Notes: generated by a model not told the origin, from the sequence alone. Positions 33,009-43,322 are shown, counted from the first letter of the stretch. The stretch is DNA of 55,322 bases from Candidatus Abyssobacteria bacterium SURF_5 (GCA_003598085.1 QZKU01000039.1:1-55322); one strand, 5' to 3'. A program made the numbers and translations.

Positions 33009-35051
33009 TTGAGACATTCTCTTGCTGTGCAACTTCGCGAACGGCTGGATATCCTGCGCAATGCCCGTCAAATTCTCCCGAGTGCGGCCGTTGCCGTTCT
33101 TTTCCTCGCAATTTTTTCCCTGACGTACCGGCACCTCATATTTCAGGCGTACGGACAGGGTTTTGTGCTTCAGGAACTTGCTCCGCTCATGAATGCCGCG
33201 GTCGGCGCGGGCGGAGAATTGAGTTCATGGGGCAGATACAACGTGACAGCTTCCATCGTCGCCGTCATTTTCTGCTGCCTGACCGTTGCCGCGGGGATTG
33301 TTGCCCGGTCGAATGTTGCTTTGCGGAACAATCTGTGGCTCTTTCTGATCGCCATCGGCTTTTCTTTCATGCTTCTGCCGGCGCTCACTGAAAGTCTCTT
33401 TGTATACATTGCGGTGATTCCCGCGGTTATTATTTTGGGGTGGATCGGCCAGCGTAATTGCGGCGCCAGCCAAACGGTTTCAATGGGCGGATCGGCGAGG
33501 GCAGTATTGGTTTCCATCCTCGCAGTTGGGCTGCTTGTTCGTCTCTACCAGCTTGATGTTTTCCCTACGCGCTATACGATCGATGAACAGCTCTTCGCGA
33601 GGGCGGCGCTGGAAATAGGGGATGACCCCGCCGCATTTTTTTCGCAACCGCACTATTCAAAACCGTACCTGATAAAAATCTTAGCCATTCGTCTTGCATT
33701 CTGGCTGGCAGGGGTTGGCCTGTTTCAGCATCGCAGCGTCTCGGCGGTTGAAGGAACGCTCAGTATCCTGCTGCTCTATTTTCTCGTGCGGCAGACGTGG
33801 GGAAATCGTGCCGCAGTCTTTGCCGCATTTCTGTTGGCCGTCGACCCATGGCATATCGGGTATAGCAAGTTCGGGGTACACGAGATCGAGGGTCCTCTCT
33901 TCCTGATCCTCCTGTTCTTTTTCGTTTTTCGCGCCGCTCAGAACGGCGGCCGGAAGAATTTTGCCGTGCTCGGACTGCTTACCGGCGCGACCCTCTATCT
34001 GTATCTGGCTAATGCGGTGATGGCGCCATTCGCATTTGCCGCAGCCCTCGGCGGCAGTATCCTTTTGAGGAAAGTGAACTGGACAATTTTGGCTGGCGAG
34101 GCGGCCTCAATGACGGCTGCTTTCCTTCTGGTGCTGACGCCGCATCTGACGTTCGGGCGAGAAAACGTCCAGCAGCTCTTATCGATTTATTCTTCATCAA
34201 GCAACTTCATTGTTGCCGCACAATATCATGGCATGACTCCGGTCTCTTTGCTCTTGGCGAATCTGTGGAGCGGTGTTGAGACCCTCTTTCAATGGGTGCG
34301 CGACCCGGGACATCCCGCTCCTGTTTTCCGGCCGAACCCCATCGTGAGCGGACTGGCTCTTCTGGGTGTCGGCATCCTCATTGCCCGGAAGAATGGGAAG
34401 GATCTCTTGATCCTCCTCTGGATTCCCGTGGCCTTCTTGCCCGCCGCCGTCGGTTTTGGGTTTGAGGAGAGGCGGTTGTTTGCGACGCTGGTGCCAATCC
34501 CTGCGATGCTCGCCGGAATCGTGCTGGCCCATCTGTGGGAAAGCGGCAAGATCTCCCATTTCCACTTCAGTGCCTCGATTTCCAAGGTTTTCGTGCTCCT
34601 TCTCCTCTGCGGAGTCCTTTTCAGCGGCATGTTCATTACTTTCGTCGACACCGATTCGTCGTTCGGGAGATCCGCTCAACCAAGAAAAGCGGCTGAATTC
34701 ATCCGTTCATTGCCTCCGTCACATTCGATAATCATTTCTAGTCGGATAAAGGAATCGCCGTTCCTCATCTATCTTATGAATTACGATAAAATAGACCGGC
34801 GCGGCGCTGAAAGGACTCATAGTTTTGCCGACATCGAAGAATTGCTGCCGCAATCTCGCAACCTGGCGGCGACAAGACAACTGGTCCTACTGCTTGATCC
34901 CGGCGTGCGCGAGCAGGAACTGCTCGATCAGATTCAGCAACTGAATCCTTATGTTAAAATCATTAAATCAAGAGATTTCTGGGCTTGCATCATTGATGAC
35001 GCCGCGCCCGGAGTCGGCCGAGAAGGGGGGAGCCATGAAACCGCTCAATGA
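33009..35051 (+). CDS. Membrane glycosyltransferase of the GT39/ArnT-like (PMT) family
   Basis: A 680-residue polytopic inner-membrane protein with about ten to twelve transmembrane segments. The first periplasmic loop carries the Asp-Glu pair in YTIDEQLFARAAL, the hallmark of enzymes that use polyprenyl-phosphate sugars. The DPWHIGYSKFGVHEIEGPL segment is the second recognisable motif. The C-terminal 120 residues form a soluble periplasmic domain. The TTG at 33009 has AGGAGG about ten bases upstream and is accepted as start. Acceptor (lipid A, protein or glycan) cannot be told. The end overlaps the GH4 gene by 17 bases. Confidence 0.87.
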   Translation: MRHSLAVQLRERLDILRNARQILPSAAVAVLFLAIFSLTYRHLIFQAYGQGFVLQELAPLMNAAVGAGGELSSWGRYNVTASIVAVIFCCLTVAAGIVARSNVALRNNLWLFLIAIGFSFMLLPALTESLFVYIAVIPAVIILGWIGQRNCGASQTVSMGGSARAVLVSILAVGLLVRLYQLDVFPTRYTIDEQLFARAALEIGDDPAAFFSQPHYSKPYLIKILAIRLAFWLAGVGLFQHRSVSAVEGTLSILLLYFLVRQTWGNRAAVFAAFLLAVDPWHIGYSKFGVHEIEGPLFLILLFFFVFRAAQNGGRKNFAVLGLLTGATLYLYLANAVMAPFAFAAALGGSILLRKVNWTILAGEAASMTAAFLLVLTPHLTFGRENVQQLLSIYSSSSNFIVAAQYHGMTPVSLLLANLWSGVETLFQWVRDPGHPAPVFRPNPIVSGLALLGVGILIARKNGKDLLILLWIPVAFLPAAVGFGFEERRLFATLVPIPAMLAGIVLAHLWESGKISHFHFSASISKVFVLLLLCGVLFSGMFITFVDTDSSFGRSAQPRKAAEFIRSLPPSHSIIISSRIKESPFLIYLMNYDKIDRRGAERTHSFADIEELLPQSRNLAATRQLVLLLDPGVREQELLDQIQQLNPYVKIIKSRDFWACIIDDAAPGVGREGGSHETAQ

Positions 35052-36396
35052 TCCAAAAATTCCAGCCAGGATCGTTATCATCGGGGGCGGCAGCTATAAC
35101 TGGGCCCCGACAATCGTTAACGATATCTTGTTGACACCCTCGCTGAACGGCAGCACCATCATCTTGGAAGACATCTCACCCGAACCGCTGAAAATCATCG
35201 GCGAGCTCAGCAGGAAAATGATTGCGGATAAGGGATCTGATTGCAGGATCCGGACTACTACGGACGAAGCCGAGGCGCTTCAGGATGCCGACTTTGTTAT
35301 CGTCACCATTTCCACCGGCGGTTTCGAAACGATGGCGAATGACCTGGAGATTCCAGCCCGGTACGGCGTGAATCAGACGGTGGGGGACACGGTGGGGCCG
35401 GGCGGACTGGCGCGCGCGCTGCGCAGTATCCCTGTGCTGGTGAATATCGCGAAGCACATGGAGAAGCAGTGCCCGCGGGCATGGCTGATCAACATTACGA
35501 ATCCAATGTCCACGCTCTGTCTCGCAATTAAAAAAACGACTAAAATCAAAACAATCGGATTATGTCATGAATTGCAGGGGGTGCTCTTCATCGTGAAAAG
35601 CATGGTGGGCCTGCCGGAGACTACGAAGCTTGATTTTACAGTCGCCGGAGTCAATCATTTTATCTGGCTGTTGAGGTTGTCGATGAATGGGCGGGATGGA
35701 TTCCAAATGCTCCGGCAATGGTCCAAAAATCCAACCCCGTTTCGCGTGCACGACCAGGACGTGAAGGAGATGTTTGCGCCCTCCACAATCGATCACGCGA
35801 AATTGAAGATAGAGCTGTTCAAACAGCTCGGATATCTACCAGCCGCCGGTGACCGGCATATTGTTGAATTCTTTGAAGGCTACCTCAAGGACGTCGCGCA
35901 GACGGAGTTCAGATATCAGATCAAACCCACTTCCATAAAGGAACGCGGCGAATCCTGGCTTGCCGCGATGCGGGCGTATGTGCACGGGATGCTCGAGGGT
36001 AATTTCCCGCTGCCACACGAGAAATCAACTGAAACGATATCCGAAATACTGGCGGCCCTTGCGGGCGGAATCAATCCGATCATCGACGTCGTCAATCTGC
36101 CGAATACCGGCCAAATCAAAAATCTGCCGAACGACTGCGTCGTGGAAACGCTCGGCACGATATCACTCAATTCCGCGGAGCCATGCGAACCAATCGGGCT
36201 GCCCGGGCCGATTTGCGACCTCATCCTGCCGCATGCAGAAAATCAGTCCCTGATAGTACAGGCGGCGCTTGGGGGTGACCGGTCGGCCGCGCTCGAATAT
36301 CTGCGGCGCGATCCCTTGAGCCGCAACTCGAGCAACCCAAAGAAAATGCTCGACGACCTGCTCCTGGCACATCGGCGATATCTGCCGCAGTTCTAA
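35035..36396 (+). CDS. Glycoside hydrolase family 4 (NAD- and metal-dependent)
   Basis: A 453-residue cytosolic glycosidase of family GH4, which works through NAD-mediated redox at C3 of the sugar. The nucleotide motif is VIIGGGSYNWAP, then NITNPM, and the metal-site residues are Cys177 in GLCHELQG and His208 in GVNHFIW. In this family the residues after the cysteine track specificity; Cys-His-Glu is nearest to the alpha-glucosidase-type group and differs from the phospho-glycosidases, but that is an inference. GGGGGGAG precedes ATG 35035. The start is inside the last codons of the glycosyltransferase gene, so translation is coupled. Confidence 0.92.
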   Translation: MKPLNDPKIPARIVIIGGGSYNWAPTIVNDILLTPSLNGSTIILEDISPEPLKIIGELSRKMIADKGSDCRIRTTTDEAEALQDADFVIVTISTGGFETMANDLEIPARYGVNQTVGDTVGPGGLARALRSIPVLVNIAKHMEKQCPRAWLINITNPMSTLCLAIKKTTKIKTIGLCHELQGVLFIVKSMVGLPETTKLDFTVAGVNHFIWLLRLSMNGRDGFQMLRQWSKNPTPFRVHDQDVKEMFAPSTIDHAKLKIELFKQLGYLPAAGDRHIVEFFEGYLKDVAQTEFRYQIKPTSIKERGESWLAAMRAYVHGMLEGNFPLPHEKSTETISEILAALAGGINPIIDVVNLPNTGQIKNLPNDCVVETLGTISLNSAEPCEPIGLPGPICDLILPHAENQSLIVQAALGGDRSAALEYLRRDPLSRNSSNPKKMLDDLLLAHRRYLPQF

Positions 36397-36407
36397 ATAG
36401 CGAAATC

Positions 36408-37271
36408 CTACTCGCTCACGCCGGCGCCAACAGCACCGTATGTAATACCGCCTACCGTCGCGGTCTCCAGCCTCATTCCCAAGGTGTAGGTAAGAGTTGA
36501 CATTCCGTCAGCTGTTGCCCAAATGACGGTCAGAACGCGTTTTACTCCCCCCGCTCCTTTCGCCCACCAGTCCTCGTATATGGTGGTTTTCGTTCCGCCT
36601 CCCCATGTTTCGGTCAACGTGTTTATCCGATTGGTCCGCAAACAATCGGTGAACGTGCCGGCGGGAACGCTTACGTCTTCCAAAAGATTTCCGGTAAAGC
36701 TGTAATAGCCGGTCAAATTACCGGTCTGCACTCCGCCGGAATCCCTAAGGGGCAGGTTCTCATACGGAGCTTGTGAAGAAAAACCCAGGTAAAGCTGCGG
36801 CGGGCTCATCATCAGCGGAGGACAATAAGTAACGCTTTGTCCGGAGGAGTCGGCTGTTTTCGCATACCACCAGCCGGAGCCGTCATTTATATACCAGTCC
36901 GTAACCCCGTTCGACCATTCCTTCCGCATGCAAGTCAACCCGCAGATTTGCTCCGTACCGGTGATGGTCGCTGTAAGAGTGCCGCCGTCCGAGCAGCTAT
37001 ACGTCCAACTGTCGCCGACATGGAGAGGAAAATATTCTGCGGTCGCAAACGTGGGGGTTTTCAGTCCATAGCCGGTCGGAGCGAAAACGTTCTCCGCCGC
37101 GTTCCACTGGAAAGTCCCCCAATAAAACTTCGAGCCCAGTAAGCCGTTGTGCAGGATGAACTGATTCGGCGCGATAACTTCCATCCCCGCACTCGTAAGA
37201 TCAAGCGGCACCGCATGCACCGAAGCGGTCAATAACAGCGTGAACACTAAGAAAAGCAACTGCCTTCTCAT
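36408..37271 (-). CDS. Secreted protein of unknown function
   Basis: A 287-residue protein that I do not recognise. ATG 37271 has GGAGGG seven bases upstream and begins a clear signal peptide (LLFLVFTLLLTASVHA). The mature part is beta-rich, with many Thr, Gly, Tyr and Trp. It has a phrase seen in many secreted extracellular proteins, YFPLHVGDSWTYSCSDGG, and a Cys-x-x-x-Cys-like pair in QICGLTCMRKEW. There is no C-terminal anchor or sorting tail. It stands alone, converging on the GH4 gene, behind a good promoter and a 167-base leader. Likely periplasmic or extracellular. Confidence 0.7.
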   Translation of the reverse strand: MRRQLLFLVFTLLLTASVHAVPLDLTSAGMEVIAPNQFILHNGLLGSKFYWGTFQWNAAENVFAPTGYGLKTPTFATAEYFPLHVGDSWTYSCSDGGTLTATITGTEQICGLTCMRKEWSNGVTDWYINDGSGWWYAKTADSSGQSVTYCPPLMMSPPQLYLGFSSQAPYENLPLRDSGGVQTGNLTGYYSFTGNLLEDVSVPAGTFTDCLRTNRINTLTETWGGGTKTTIYEDWWAKGAGGVKRVLTVIWATADGMSTLTYTLGMRLETATVGGITYGAVGAGVSE

Positions 37272-37444
37272 CACAACGCCCTCCTTCACTCCCAATAGTT
37301 GTCGCGCCGGGCAAGAGAAAAACGGAACACTCGACAGGTCTTTTTCATCATCAGGAACGAAAACAATATCTTTCCCCGCCGCCGGCGATTGTTCCTCTTG
37401 CTCAGGAATATTATTCTTGTGTAAAAAGCGGAGGGATAGAAGAA

Positions 37445-37473
37445 TTTATATCACAGAAGAAATATTTAGTCAA
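37445..37473 (-). promoter_or_regulatory. Promoter of the secreted protein gene
   Basis: On the minus strand TTGACT (37468-37473), 17 bases and TATAAA (37445-37450), with a TG extension before the minus-10. The gap between the V-type ATPase genes and this gene is locally A+T rich. The transcript would have a leader of about 167 bases. Confidence 0.6.
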
Positions 37474-37525
37474 TAGGCTAAATGCGAATAGAATCAGGGA
37501 GGGTCTCTGCAACAAAACGGTCGCC

Positions 37526-38143
37526 TTAGTGCTTCCGGACGATATCTTTGACTTTCATGAGGCGGGTGATGTTGCCGCGCTCGAGCTCGCTCAGCTTGTT
37601 GCTGATGTACTTGATGGTCTCCTGGAGAGAGGGGATGAGGATATGTTCGAGCGCATTCACGCGGCGGCGCGTGCGTTCAAGTTCGTCAGCGAGCATGGAT
37701 ACGTGTTTTTCGGTCTGCGCCATTCCGATCATGCGCGGCAGCAGAGCTTCGAGCGATGTCAGCGATCTGTCGAGGTCGCCGGTGATGTCAAGAAAGCTGT
37801 ATCCACATTCTCCTCGCGATTCGACTTGAAAATGAGGCACGCGCAGGTTCATGATTGGCTCAATCCTGCTCTTGAGCGTGATTTCATTTTGGGTGAATCT
37901 GAGCGCTTCCTCCATCTCAGGCTGCAGGACTTCGAGCCGGGCGTGAAAGAAAGAACGCATCGCTCTCTGGAGTTCTTCCTCGACTTGTTCGCGCTGCTTG
38001 CGGGCGTCTCCAACCAGCACCATGAACCGGCGCATCAGTTCTTCCTGCTTATCCTTGAGCAGCTTATGGCCGCGCCGGGCAAGCTGGAGCCTGCGTCGCA
38101 GCTTGAGCAGTTCCATGCGGTTGGGGTTGACCCTGAGAATCAT
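37526..38143 (-). CDS. ntpD: V-type ATP synthase/ATPase subunit D
   Basis: A 205-residue central-stalk subunit that turns inside the A3B3 head. It is an antiparallel coiled coil; typical text is [29 protein letters not shown] at the start (residues 12-40) and [24 protein letters not shown] near the end (here described as the conserved ALE-H-ILIP region). Length matches the family. The start overlaps the subunit B stop by four bases. It is the last gene of the operon; I see no clear terminator after it. Confidence 0.95.
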   Translation of the reverse strand: MILRVNPNRMELLKLRRRLQLARRGHKLLKDKQEELMRRFMVLVGDARKQREQVEEELQRAMRSFFHARLEVLQPEMEEALRFTQNEITLKSRIEPIMNLRVPHFQVESRGECGYSFLDITGDLDRSLTSLEALLPRMIGMAQTEKHVSMLADELERTRRRVNALEHILIPSLQETIKYISNKLSELERGNITRLMKVKDIVRKH

Positions 38144-39525
38144 TGAGCCTCGACCTTTTGCGGGTAGTACTTGTCGATGTATTCCTGTCGAATTCTTTTG
38201 AGTTCGCTCTTCGGCAGCAGCGTAAGCAGGTTCCAGCCGATGGCGATGGTTTCCTCGATGGTCCTGTTCTCGTCGCCGCCCTGCCTGACGAATTCATCCT
38301 CGAACACATCGGCGAACTTGAAGAATGCCTTGTCTTCCGGCGTGAGAGCGGCCTCGCCAAGGATTACCGCAAGTTCCTGCACTTCTTTTCCGCGCGCGTA
38401 TGCGGCGAAGAGCTGATTCGAAACGTCAGCATGATCTTCGCGCGTCTTGCCTCTGCCGATGCCCTTGTCGCGCAGGCGCGAGAGAGAGGGCAGCACATTG
38501 ATTGGCGGATAGATGCCCCTTCGATGCAGGACGCGATCGAGGATGATCTGCCCTTCGGTTATGTAGCCGGTCAGGTCCGGGATCGGGTGCGTCTTATCGT
38601 CTTCCGGCATCGAAATGACCGGTATCTGCGTGATCGAGCCGGTACTCTGTTTGAGGCGGCCTGCCCGCTCGTATATGGTGGATAAGTCGGTGTACAGGTA
38701 GCCGGGATAGCCGCGCCGGCCGGGCACCTCCTTGCGCGCCGCGGATATCTCGCGCAGAGCTTCGCAGTAGTTGGTCATATCCGTAAGGATTACGAGCACG
38801 TGCATTTTCAGGTCGAACGCGAGATACTCGGCCGCCGTCAAAGCCATTCGCGGCGTCGAGATGCGCTCGATGGCCGGGTCGTCGGCAAGATTGACGAACA
38901 GGACCGCGCGATCGATGGCGCCCGTGCGCTTGAAGTCGGAGATGAAGTAGTCGGATTCCTCGAAGGTGATTCCCATCGCGCCGAACACGACTGCGAAGTG
39001 CTCCTCGGTTCCTCGCACGGTCGCCTGGCGTGCGATCTGCGCCGCCAGCTCGGCATGGGGAAGTCCGAAACCGGAGAAAATCGGCAGCTTTTGCCCGCGC
39101 ACCAGCGTGTTGAGGCCATCGATGGCCGAGATGCCGGTCTGGATGAATTCCGATGGATATGCGCGCGCATACGGATTGATTGGATTCCCGTTGATGTTGA
39201 CACGTCTTTCGGGGATGATCGCCGGGCCGTCGTCGATCGGCCTGCCCATTCCGTCGAACACGCGCCCGAGCAAGTCGGGGGAGAGTCCAAGTTCCAGTCC
39301 ACGCCCCAGGAAACGTACCTTCGAGTCGTGGATGTTGATGCCGCTCGCGCCCTCGAACAGTTGAACAAGCGCGGTATCGCCGGCCACTTCAAGCGTTTTC
39401 CCGCGACGGATCTCACCGCCGGGCATTTCGAGCTCCACCAACTCGTCATATTTCACGCCCGTGGTCTCGCCCACCAGAACCAGCGGGCCAACAATTTCGC
39501 GTATCGTTCGGTACTCTATTACCAT
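38140..39525 (-). CDS. ntpB: V-type ATP synthase/ATPase subunit B
   Basis: A 461-residue regulatory (non-catalytic) head subunit. It has the [12 protein letters not shown] start, the degenerate nucleotide loop [15 protein letters not shown] in place of a Walker A motif, and the [20 protein letters not shown] segment that includes the arginine finger region. Length and order match. One base separates it from subunit A, and it overlaps subunit D, so the head proteins are made together. Confidence 0.97.
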   Translation of the reverse strand: MVIEYRTIREIVGPLVLVGETTGVKYDELVELEMPGGEIRRGKTLEVAGDTALVQLFEGASGINIHDSKVRFLGRGLELGLSPDLLGRVFDGMGRPIDDGPAIIPERRVNINGNPINPYARAYPSEFIQTGISAIDGLNTLVRGQKLPIFSGFGLPHAELAAQIARQATVRGTEEHFAVVFGAMGITFEESDYFISDFKRTGAIDRAVLFVNLADDPAIERISTPRMALTAAEYLAFDLKMHVLVILTDMTNYCEALREISAARKEVPGRRGYPGYLYTDLSTIYERAGRLKQSTGSITQIPVISMPEDDKTHPIPDLTGYITEGQIILDRVLHRRGIYPPINVLPSLSRLRDKGIGRGKTREDHADVSNQLFAAYARGKEVQELAVILGEAALTPEDKAFFKFADVFEDEFVRQGGDENRTIEETIAIGWNLLTLLPKSELKRIRQEYIDKYYPQKVEAQ

Positions 39526-39526
39526 C

Positions 39527-41305
39527 TTATCCCTCTTGCTCGGTTCGTTTCGTCAAAGATTGTATCTGCTCTCCAATCCTGCCGCCGAGTTCGTCGAGTC
39601 TGGCGAGTTCGGTCTCGGTCGTATAACGCATGCGGCCGATTTCTTCCTTCACCGGCAAACCGGCGATCTCTTCGATGGCGGCTCCCTGCTCGATGGCCTC
39701 GTCGGCCGCATGGTGGAACCGGATTATGTTCTTCAGCATTTTATATTGTTTCGAAAACGACGCATAACTGTCAATCTCGTGGAATGCATTCTGGTGGAGG
39801 AAATCTTCACGGATCGAGCGTGCCGTCTCGAGCACAAGGCGGTCGGACGGCGAGAGAGCATCCACGCCCACGAGTCTCGCGATCTCCTTCAGATCCGATT
39901 CCTTCTGCAGGAGCGACATCGAATCCAATCGCAGATTCGTCCAGTCCTGCGCAACCTCCTTTTCGAAGAACCCGCGCATATTCTCATGATAGAGAGAATA
40001 ACTGGTGAGCCAATTAATTGCCGGAAAATGGCGCTCGTACGCGAGCTTGTCTTCGAGACTCCAGAACACCTTCACCACTTTCAAAGTAGCCTGCACGACC
40101 GGATCGGAGAGGTCTCCGCCCGGCGGGGAGACGGCGCCGATGGCGCTGATGGCCCCATGGCGAGCGTTGGAGCCAAGGCAGACGACGCGGCCGGCTCGCT
40201 CATAATATTCCGCTATCCGGGTCGGCAGGTAAGCGGGATAGCCTTCCTCGCCGGGCATCTCTTCGAGGCGGCCGGACATTTCCCGCAGCGCTTCGGCCCA
40301 GCGGGAAGTCGAATCCGCCATGATCGCAACGCTGTACCCCATGTCGCGGAAGTATTCCGCCATCGTGATGCCGGTATACATCGATGCCTCGCGCGCGGCC
40401 ACCGGCATGTTCGAAGTATTCGCCACCAGCACCGTCCGCTTCATCAGCGGCTCGCCCGAGCGCGGATCCTTCAGCTCCGGGAACTCCAGAAGCACGTCGG
40501 TCATCTCGTTGCCGCGCTCGCCGCATCCGACGAAAATGACGATCTCGGCATCGGCCCACTTCGCAAGCTGGTGTTGCACGACCGTCTTGCCGGCGCCGAA
40601 CGGGCCGGGCACGCACGCGGTGCCTCCTTTGCCGATAGGGAAGAAGGCATCGATGACGCGCTGCCCCGTGATCAGCGGGATATTCGGCATCAACTTTTCC
40701 TTGTATGGCCGCGGCGAACGGACCGGCCAACGCTGCATCATCGTCAGTTGATGGGTCTTTCCATTAACCTTCAGCTCGGCCACCACATCGGTGATGGTGA
40801 ACTGTCCGCTTTCGATAGCCGAAACCTCGCCTTTCAGGCCTGGCGGGACCATGATTCGGTGCTCGACCAAGGTGGTTTCCTGAACCGTGCCGATGATGTC
40901 GCCGGCCGACACCGTTTGTCCTACCGTGACGGCTGCCTTGAAATCCCATTTCTTGTCGCGGTCGAGTCCCGGCACGGAGATCCCGCGCGTGATCAGGCTA
41001 CCGGCCAGGGACATGATCTTGTCGAGTGGACGCTGAATGCCGTCGTAAATCGACTCGATCATTCCCGGCCCGAGCTCGACGCTCAACGCCTGTCCGGTCG
41101 TTTCGACGGGTTCGCCCGGCCCGAGCCCCTGCGTATCCTCATAAACCTGAATAGAAGCCCTGTCTCCGCGGAGTTCGATGATTTCGCCGACCAGATTCTT
41201 CTCGCTCACGTGCACGACGTCGTACATCTTCGCGTTGGACATTCCCTCGGCGATCACGAGCGGACCGGAAACCTTAATGATTGTTCCCTTGGCTGTTTGC
41301 TTCAT
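39527..41305 (-). CDS. ntpA: V-type ATP synthase/ATPase catalytic subunit A
   Basis: The 592-residue catalytic subunit. Walker A is [12 protein letters not shown], and the long non-homologous insert typical of V/A-type A subunits lies before it (about residues 110-190). Walker B is in [18 protein letters not shown], with [20 protein letters not shown] after it. GGAGG lies seven bases before the ATG. A gap of 113 bases separates it from subunit F, the only sizeable gap in the operon, and a 15-codon frame ends over this start codon. Confidence 0.97.
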   Translation of the reverse strand: MKQTAKGTIIKVSGPLVIAEGMSNAKMYDVVHVSEKNLVGEIIELRGDRASIQVYEDTQGLGPGEPVETTGQALSVELGPGMIESIYDGIQRPLDKIMSLAGSLITRGISVPGLDRDKKWDFKAAVTVGQTVSAGDIIGTVQETTLVEHRIMVPPGLKGEVSAIESGQFTITDVVAELKVNGKTHQLTMMQRWPVRSPRPYKEKLMPNIPLITGQRVIDAFFPIGKGGTACVPGPFGAGKTVVQHQLAKWADAEIVIFVGCGERGNEMTDVLLEFPELKDPRSGEPLMKRTVLVANTSNMPVAAREASMYTGITMAEYFRDMGYSVAIMADSTSRWAEALREMSGRLEEMPGEEGYPAYLPTRIAEYYERAGRVVCLGSNARHGAISAIGAVSPPGGDLSDPVVQATLKVVKVFWSLEDKLAYERHFPAINWLTSYSLYHENMRGFFEKEVAQDWTNLRLDSMSLLQKESDLKEIARLVGVDALSPSDRLVLETARSIREDFLHQNAFHEIDSYASFSKQYKMLKNIIRFHHAADEAIEQGAAIEEIAGLPVKEEIGRMRYTTETELARLDELGGRIGEQIQSLTKRTEQEG

Positions 41306-41349
41306 CCCGATTCCTCCACCTCTATGAGGAAATTCATTTCTTCTTCCAT
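41302..41349 (-). CDS. Micro-ORF coupled to the V-type ATPase A subunit start (15 residues)
   Basis: ATG 41349 opens [15 protein letters not shown], whose TGA overlaps the start codon of subunit A. A weak ribosome site (CAGGA) precedes it. It fills part of the only large gap in the operon and could couple translation of subunit A. It is very acidic and too short to judge; it may be chance. Confidence 0.25.
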   Translation of the reverse strand: MEEEMNFLIEVEESG

Positions 41350-41418
41350 GTCCTGCAAGATCAAAATCCGTCTATAAACGCCCCCAAAAATCAATACCTA
41401 CAGGATTAACCCTTTCCC

Positions 41419-41727
41419 TTACATTAATTCAGAACCCATAGCCTTTCTGACGGATGTGCGAATCATTTGGGCGGCGACGCCCCGGCTTCCGGTAACTGCG
41501 GGAATAACGGCGAACGTTGGGATCGCTTTTTCCGTGAATTCATCTATTCGCTCTCTTGTCGCCTCATATACGTCTTCTGTGACGAATATAATTCGAAACG
41601 GTTTCTGTGAAACCTCGGTAACAAGGCGCATGGGCGAGGCGTGCTCATCGGAAAAGAATACATCGGCTCCGAGCGCGGCAAACGCCCAAATCGAATCGCG
41701 CGGCCCTATGAAAGCTATCTCAGACAT
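41419..41727 (-). CDS. ntpF: V-type ATP synthase/ATPase subunit F
   Basis: A 102-residue central-stalk subunit that binds subunit D. The family start IAFIGPRDSIWAFAALG and the ITEDVYEATRE-like stretch (FVTEDVYEATRERID) are present, as is the IPAVTGSRGVAAQMIRTSVRKAMG end. It overlaps the subunit C gene by eight bases. In V-type enzymes this subunit helps regulate coupling. Confidence 0.92.
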   Translation of the reverse strand: MSEIAFIGPRDSIWAFAALGADVFFSDEHASPMRLVTEVSQKPFRIIFVTEDVYEATRERIDEFTEKAIPTFAVIPAVTGSRGVAAQMIRTSVRKAMGSELM

Positions 41728-42721
41728 ACAGGAACCTCACGCGTTCCTCGATTTCATTTCGCGCCATTCCAATCATCTTGCTCTTTATCACGGTGCGAAG
41801 AAACTTCCCGTCTGATTCTTTCCTCAAAAGGTAATAGATCAGGGGAGCGATGCTGAAAAGCGCGTTGCGCATCTGATAAAACCGGTTGAGGAAATAATTA
41901 TCGATGGCGAGCTCGAGTCGCCAGAATGATCTGTCTTCCGGCCACCTGCTGAGGCCTTCGGACAGCACCCTCCGATCCTCGCTTCCCCTGTCCAGGTGCG
42001 TGAGGAACATGCTGATCTGCTCGTCGAGGGAGTGGAGGAAAAAGTCAATAGTGTAGCTCCCGCCAGGAATGAAGGATGCGTTTAGAACGTCCCGATCCTC
42101 TGCAAATTCTTTTATCCGAATAAATGTCTTGATATTGACAAAATCGATATGCTTCCGGAACAGATCGATTACGATCTCATTCCCGACTTCTCGAGCCCGC
42201 TCGATGAGATGCATCCACATCGCGCGGTCGCAGATACGGCTGATCTCCTCCAGCTTCTGCGTCTTCTCATATGCGGCCACCGCTTGAAGTGCCGTGTCGC
42301 GGATGTAATCGGGTACAAAACGGTATGCATTCTCGCTGACCGTGGCTGAAAGCTTTTCAAGAGCATACGTCCCGAGGTCGATGATCGATCCGTTGGCGGG
42401 AACTTCCAACAGATGCGCTTTCAGCAGCGCCTTGAGATTGTGGAAATCATACCGCTTGCGCAGCAGTTCGATCACTTCTTTTTCCGGGCAGATGTGGTGG
42501 AGCAGGTCGTACGTTTTTCCCAGCTCGATGATCAGCCCGCGATCGAAGTCGGCCGGATCCTCGATACTCGCGAAGCTTTGAGCATAATCCGTTTCGCTCA
42601 GCATTCTTAGTATCTCGCGCGGCTCTGCCGCGAGCACTCTTGACGCGAAAGCTTTGTCGATCAACCTGGTGCTGAGAACGCTGATTCGCGCAACTGCATA
42701 TGTGTACCGGTAGTCATCCAT
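41720..42721 (-). CDS. ntpC: V-type ATP synthase/ATPase subunit C (AC39/d type)
   Basis: A 333-residue funnel-shaped subunit that joins the central stalk to the membrane rotor. It has three repeated helical units, with DYRYTYAVARISVLSTRLI at the start and MIGMARNEIEERVRFLYV at the end. ATG 42721 is preferred; GTG 42736 is in frame and adds five residues. The start lies within the end of the subunit E gene. Family call rests on length, end motifs and operon place. Confidence 0.92.
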   Translation of the reverse strand: MDDYRYTYAVARISVLSTRLIDKAFASRVLAAEPREILRMLSETDYAQSFASIEDPADFDRGLIIELGKTYDLLHHICPEKEVIELLRKRYDFHNLKALLKAHLLEVPANGSIIDLGTYALEKLSATVSENAYRFVPDYIRDTALQAVAAYEKTQKLEEISRICDRAMWMHLIERAREVGNEIVIDLFRKHIDFVNIKTFIRIKEFAEDRDVLNASFIPGGSYTIDFFLHSLDEQISMFLTHLDRGSEDRRVLSEGLSRWPEDRSFWRLELAIDNYFLNRFYQMRNALFSIAPLIYYLLRKESDGKFLRTVIKSKMIGMARNEIEERVRFLYV

Positions 42722-43322
42722 GCTGTTTGGTTTCACCGAACAAAACCCGCGCCACCTGAGGCTCCAGCATGTCGCGGTTTGACTCGATCAGGCTTGAGAG
42801 CGTCAAATTGGTCTCCCGATTGCCTTCCCGCAATACGCATCCGCCGGAAAAAGCGCCTGCCTCTGCGCTCAGCCGCAGATGCCCTCGCTCAGGGCCCAAC
42901 GCATCATTCAAACTCCTGAGAAATGCTGCGGTAAAAAGATCCTTCTCTCGTTCAGCGGGAACAATTTCCTCATTTCCCGATTCGACTGCGTTAAGGATCA
43001 GCGGCTTCAGGAACGCCAGATACTCCTCGGGTGGGAGGTTCAGAATTTTCTTCCTCGCCTCTTCAATGCTCTCATCCACTAGCCGCTTCTTCACTGCGAG
43101 GATTTCCTTGCGCTGATCGAGTCCGGCCAGAATCCTTATTCTCTCAGCATGACTTTTTGCCCGCCGCTCGGCCTCTCGCATCAGCGTTGCTTTCAGGTCA
43201 TCGGCCTCTCGGCGCGCTTTTTCCCTGATCGATTGCGCCTCCGCACGAGCGAGCGACAACAGAGAATCGGCTTCGGCGCGCGCCTCCTCATTGATTTTCT
43301 TAAGAATATCTTCCAGTGCCAT
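42714..43322 (-). CDS. ntpE: V-type ATP synthase/ATPase subunit E
   Basis: A 202-residue peripheral-stalk subunit. The first 90 residues are a charged, alanine-rich coiled coil (INEEARAEADSLLSLARAEAQ region), and the rest is a globular domain that holds the head, with the typical SLIESNRDMLEPQVARVLF end. It forms heterodimers with the small G/H subunit at the start of the operon. It begins 15 bases after the K gene. Confidence 0.93.
   Translation of the reverse strand: MALEDILKKINEEARAEADSLLSLARAEAQSIREKARREADDLKATLMREAERRAKSHAERIRILAGLDQRKEILAVKKRLVDESIEEARKKILNLPPEEYLAFLKPLILNAVESGNEEIVPAEREKDLFTAAFLRSLNDALGPERGHLRLSAEAGAFSGGCVLREGNRETNLTLSSLIESNRDMLEPQVARVLFGETKQHG

Noticed and set aside
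39461-41377. A 638-codon plus-strand open frame, and another of 402 codons at 38800-40008
   Set aside because: Both lie antisense to V-type ATPase subunits A and B, which have perfect family motifs. Their His/Arg/Leu-rich composition is that of a mirror frame of GC-rich coding DNA.
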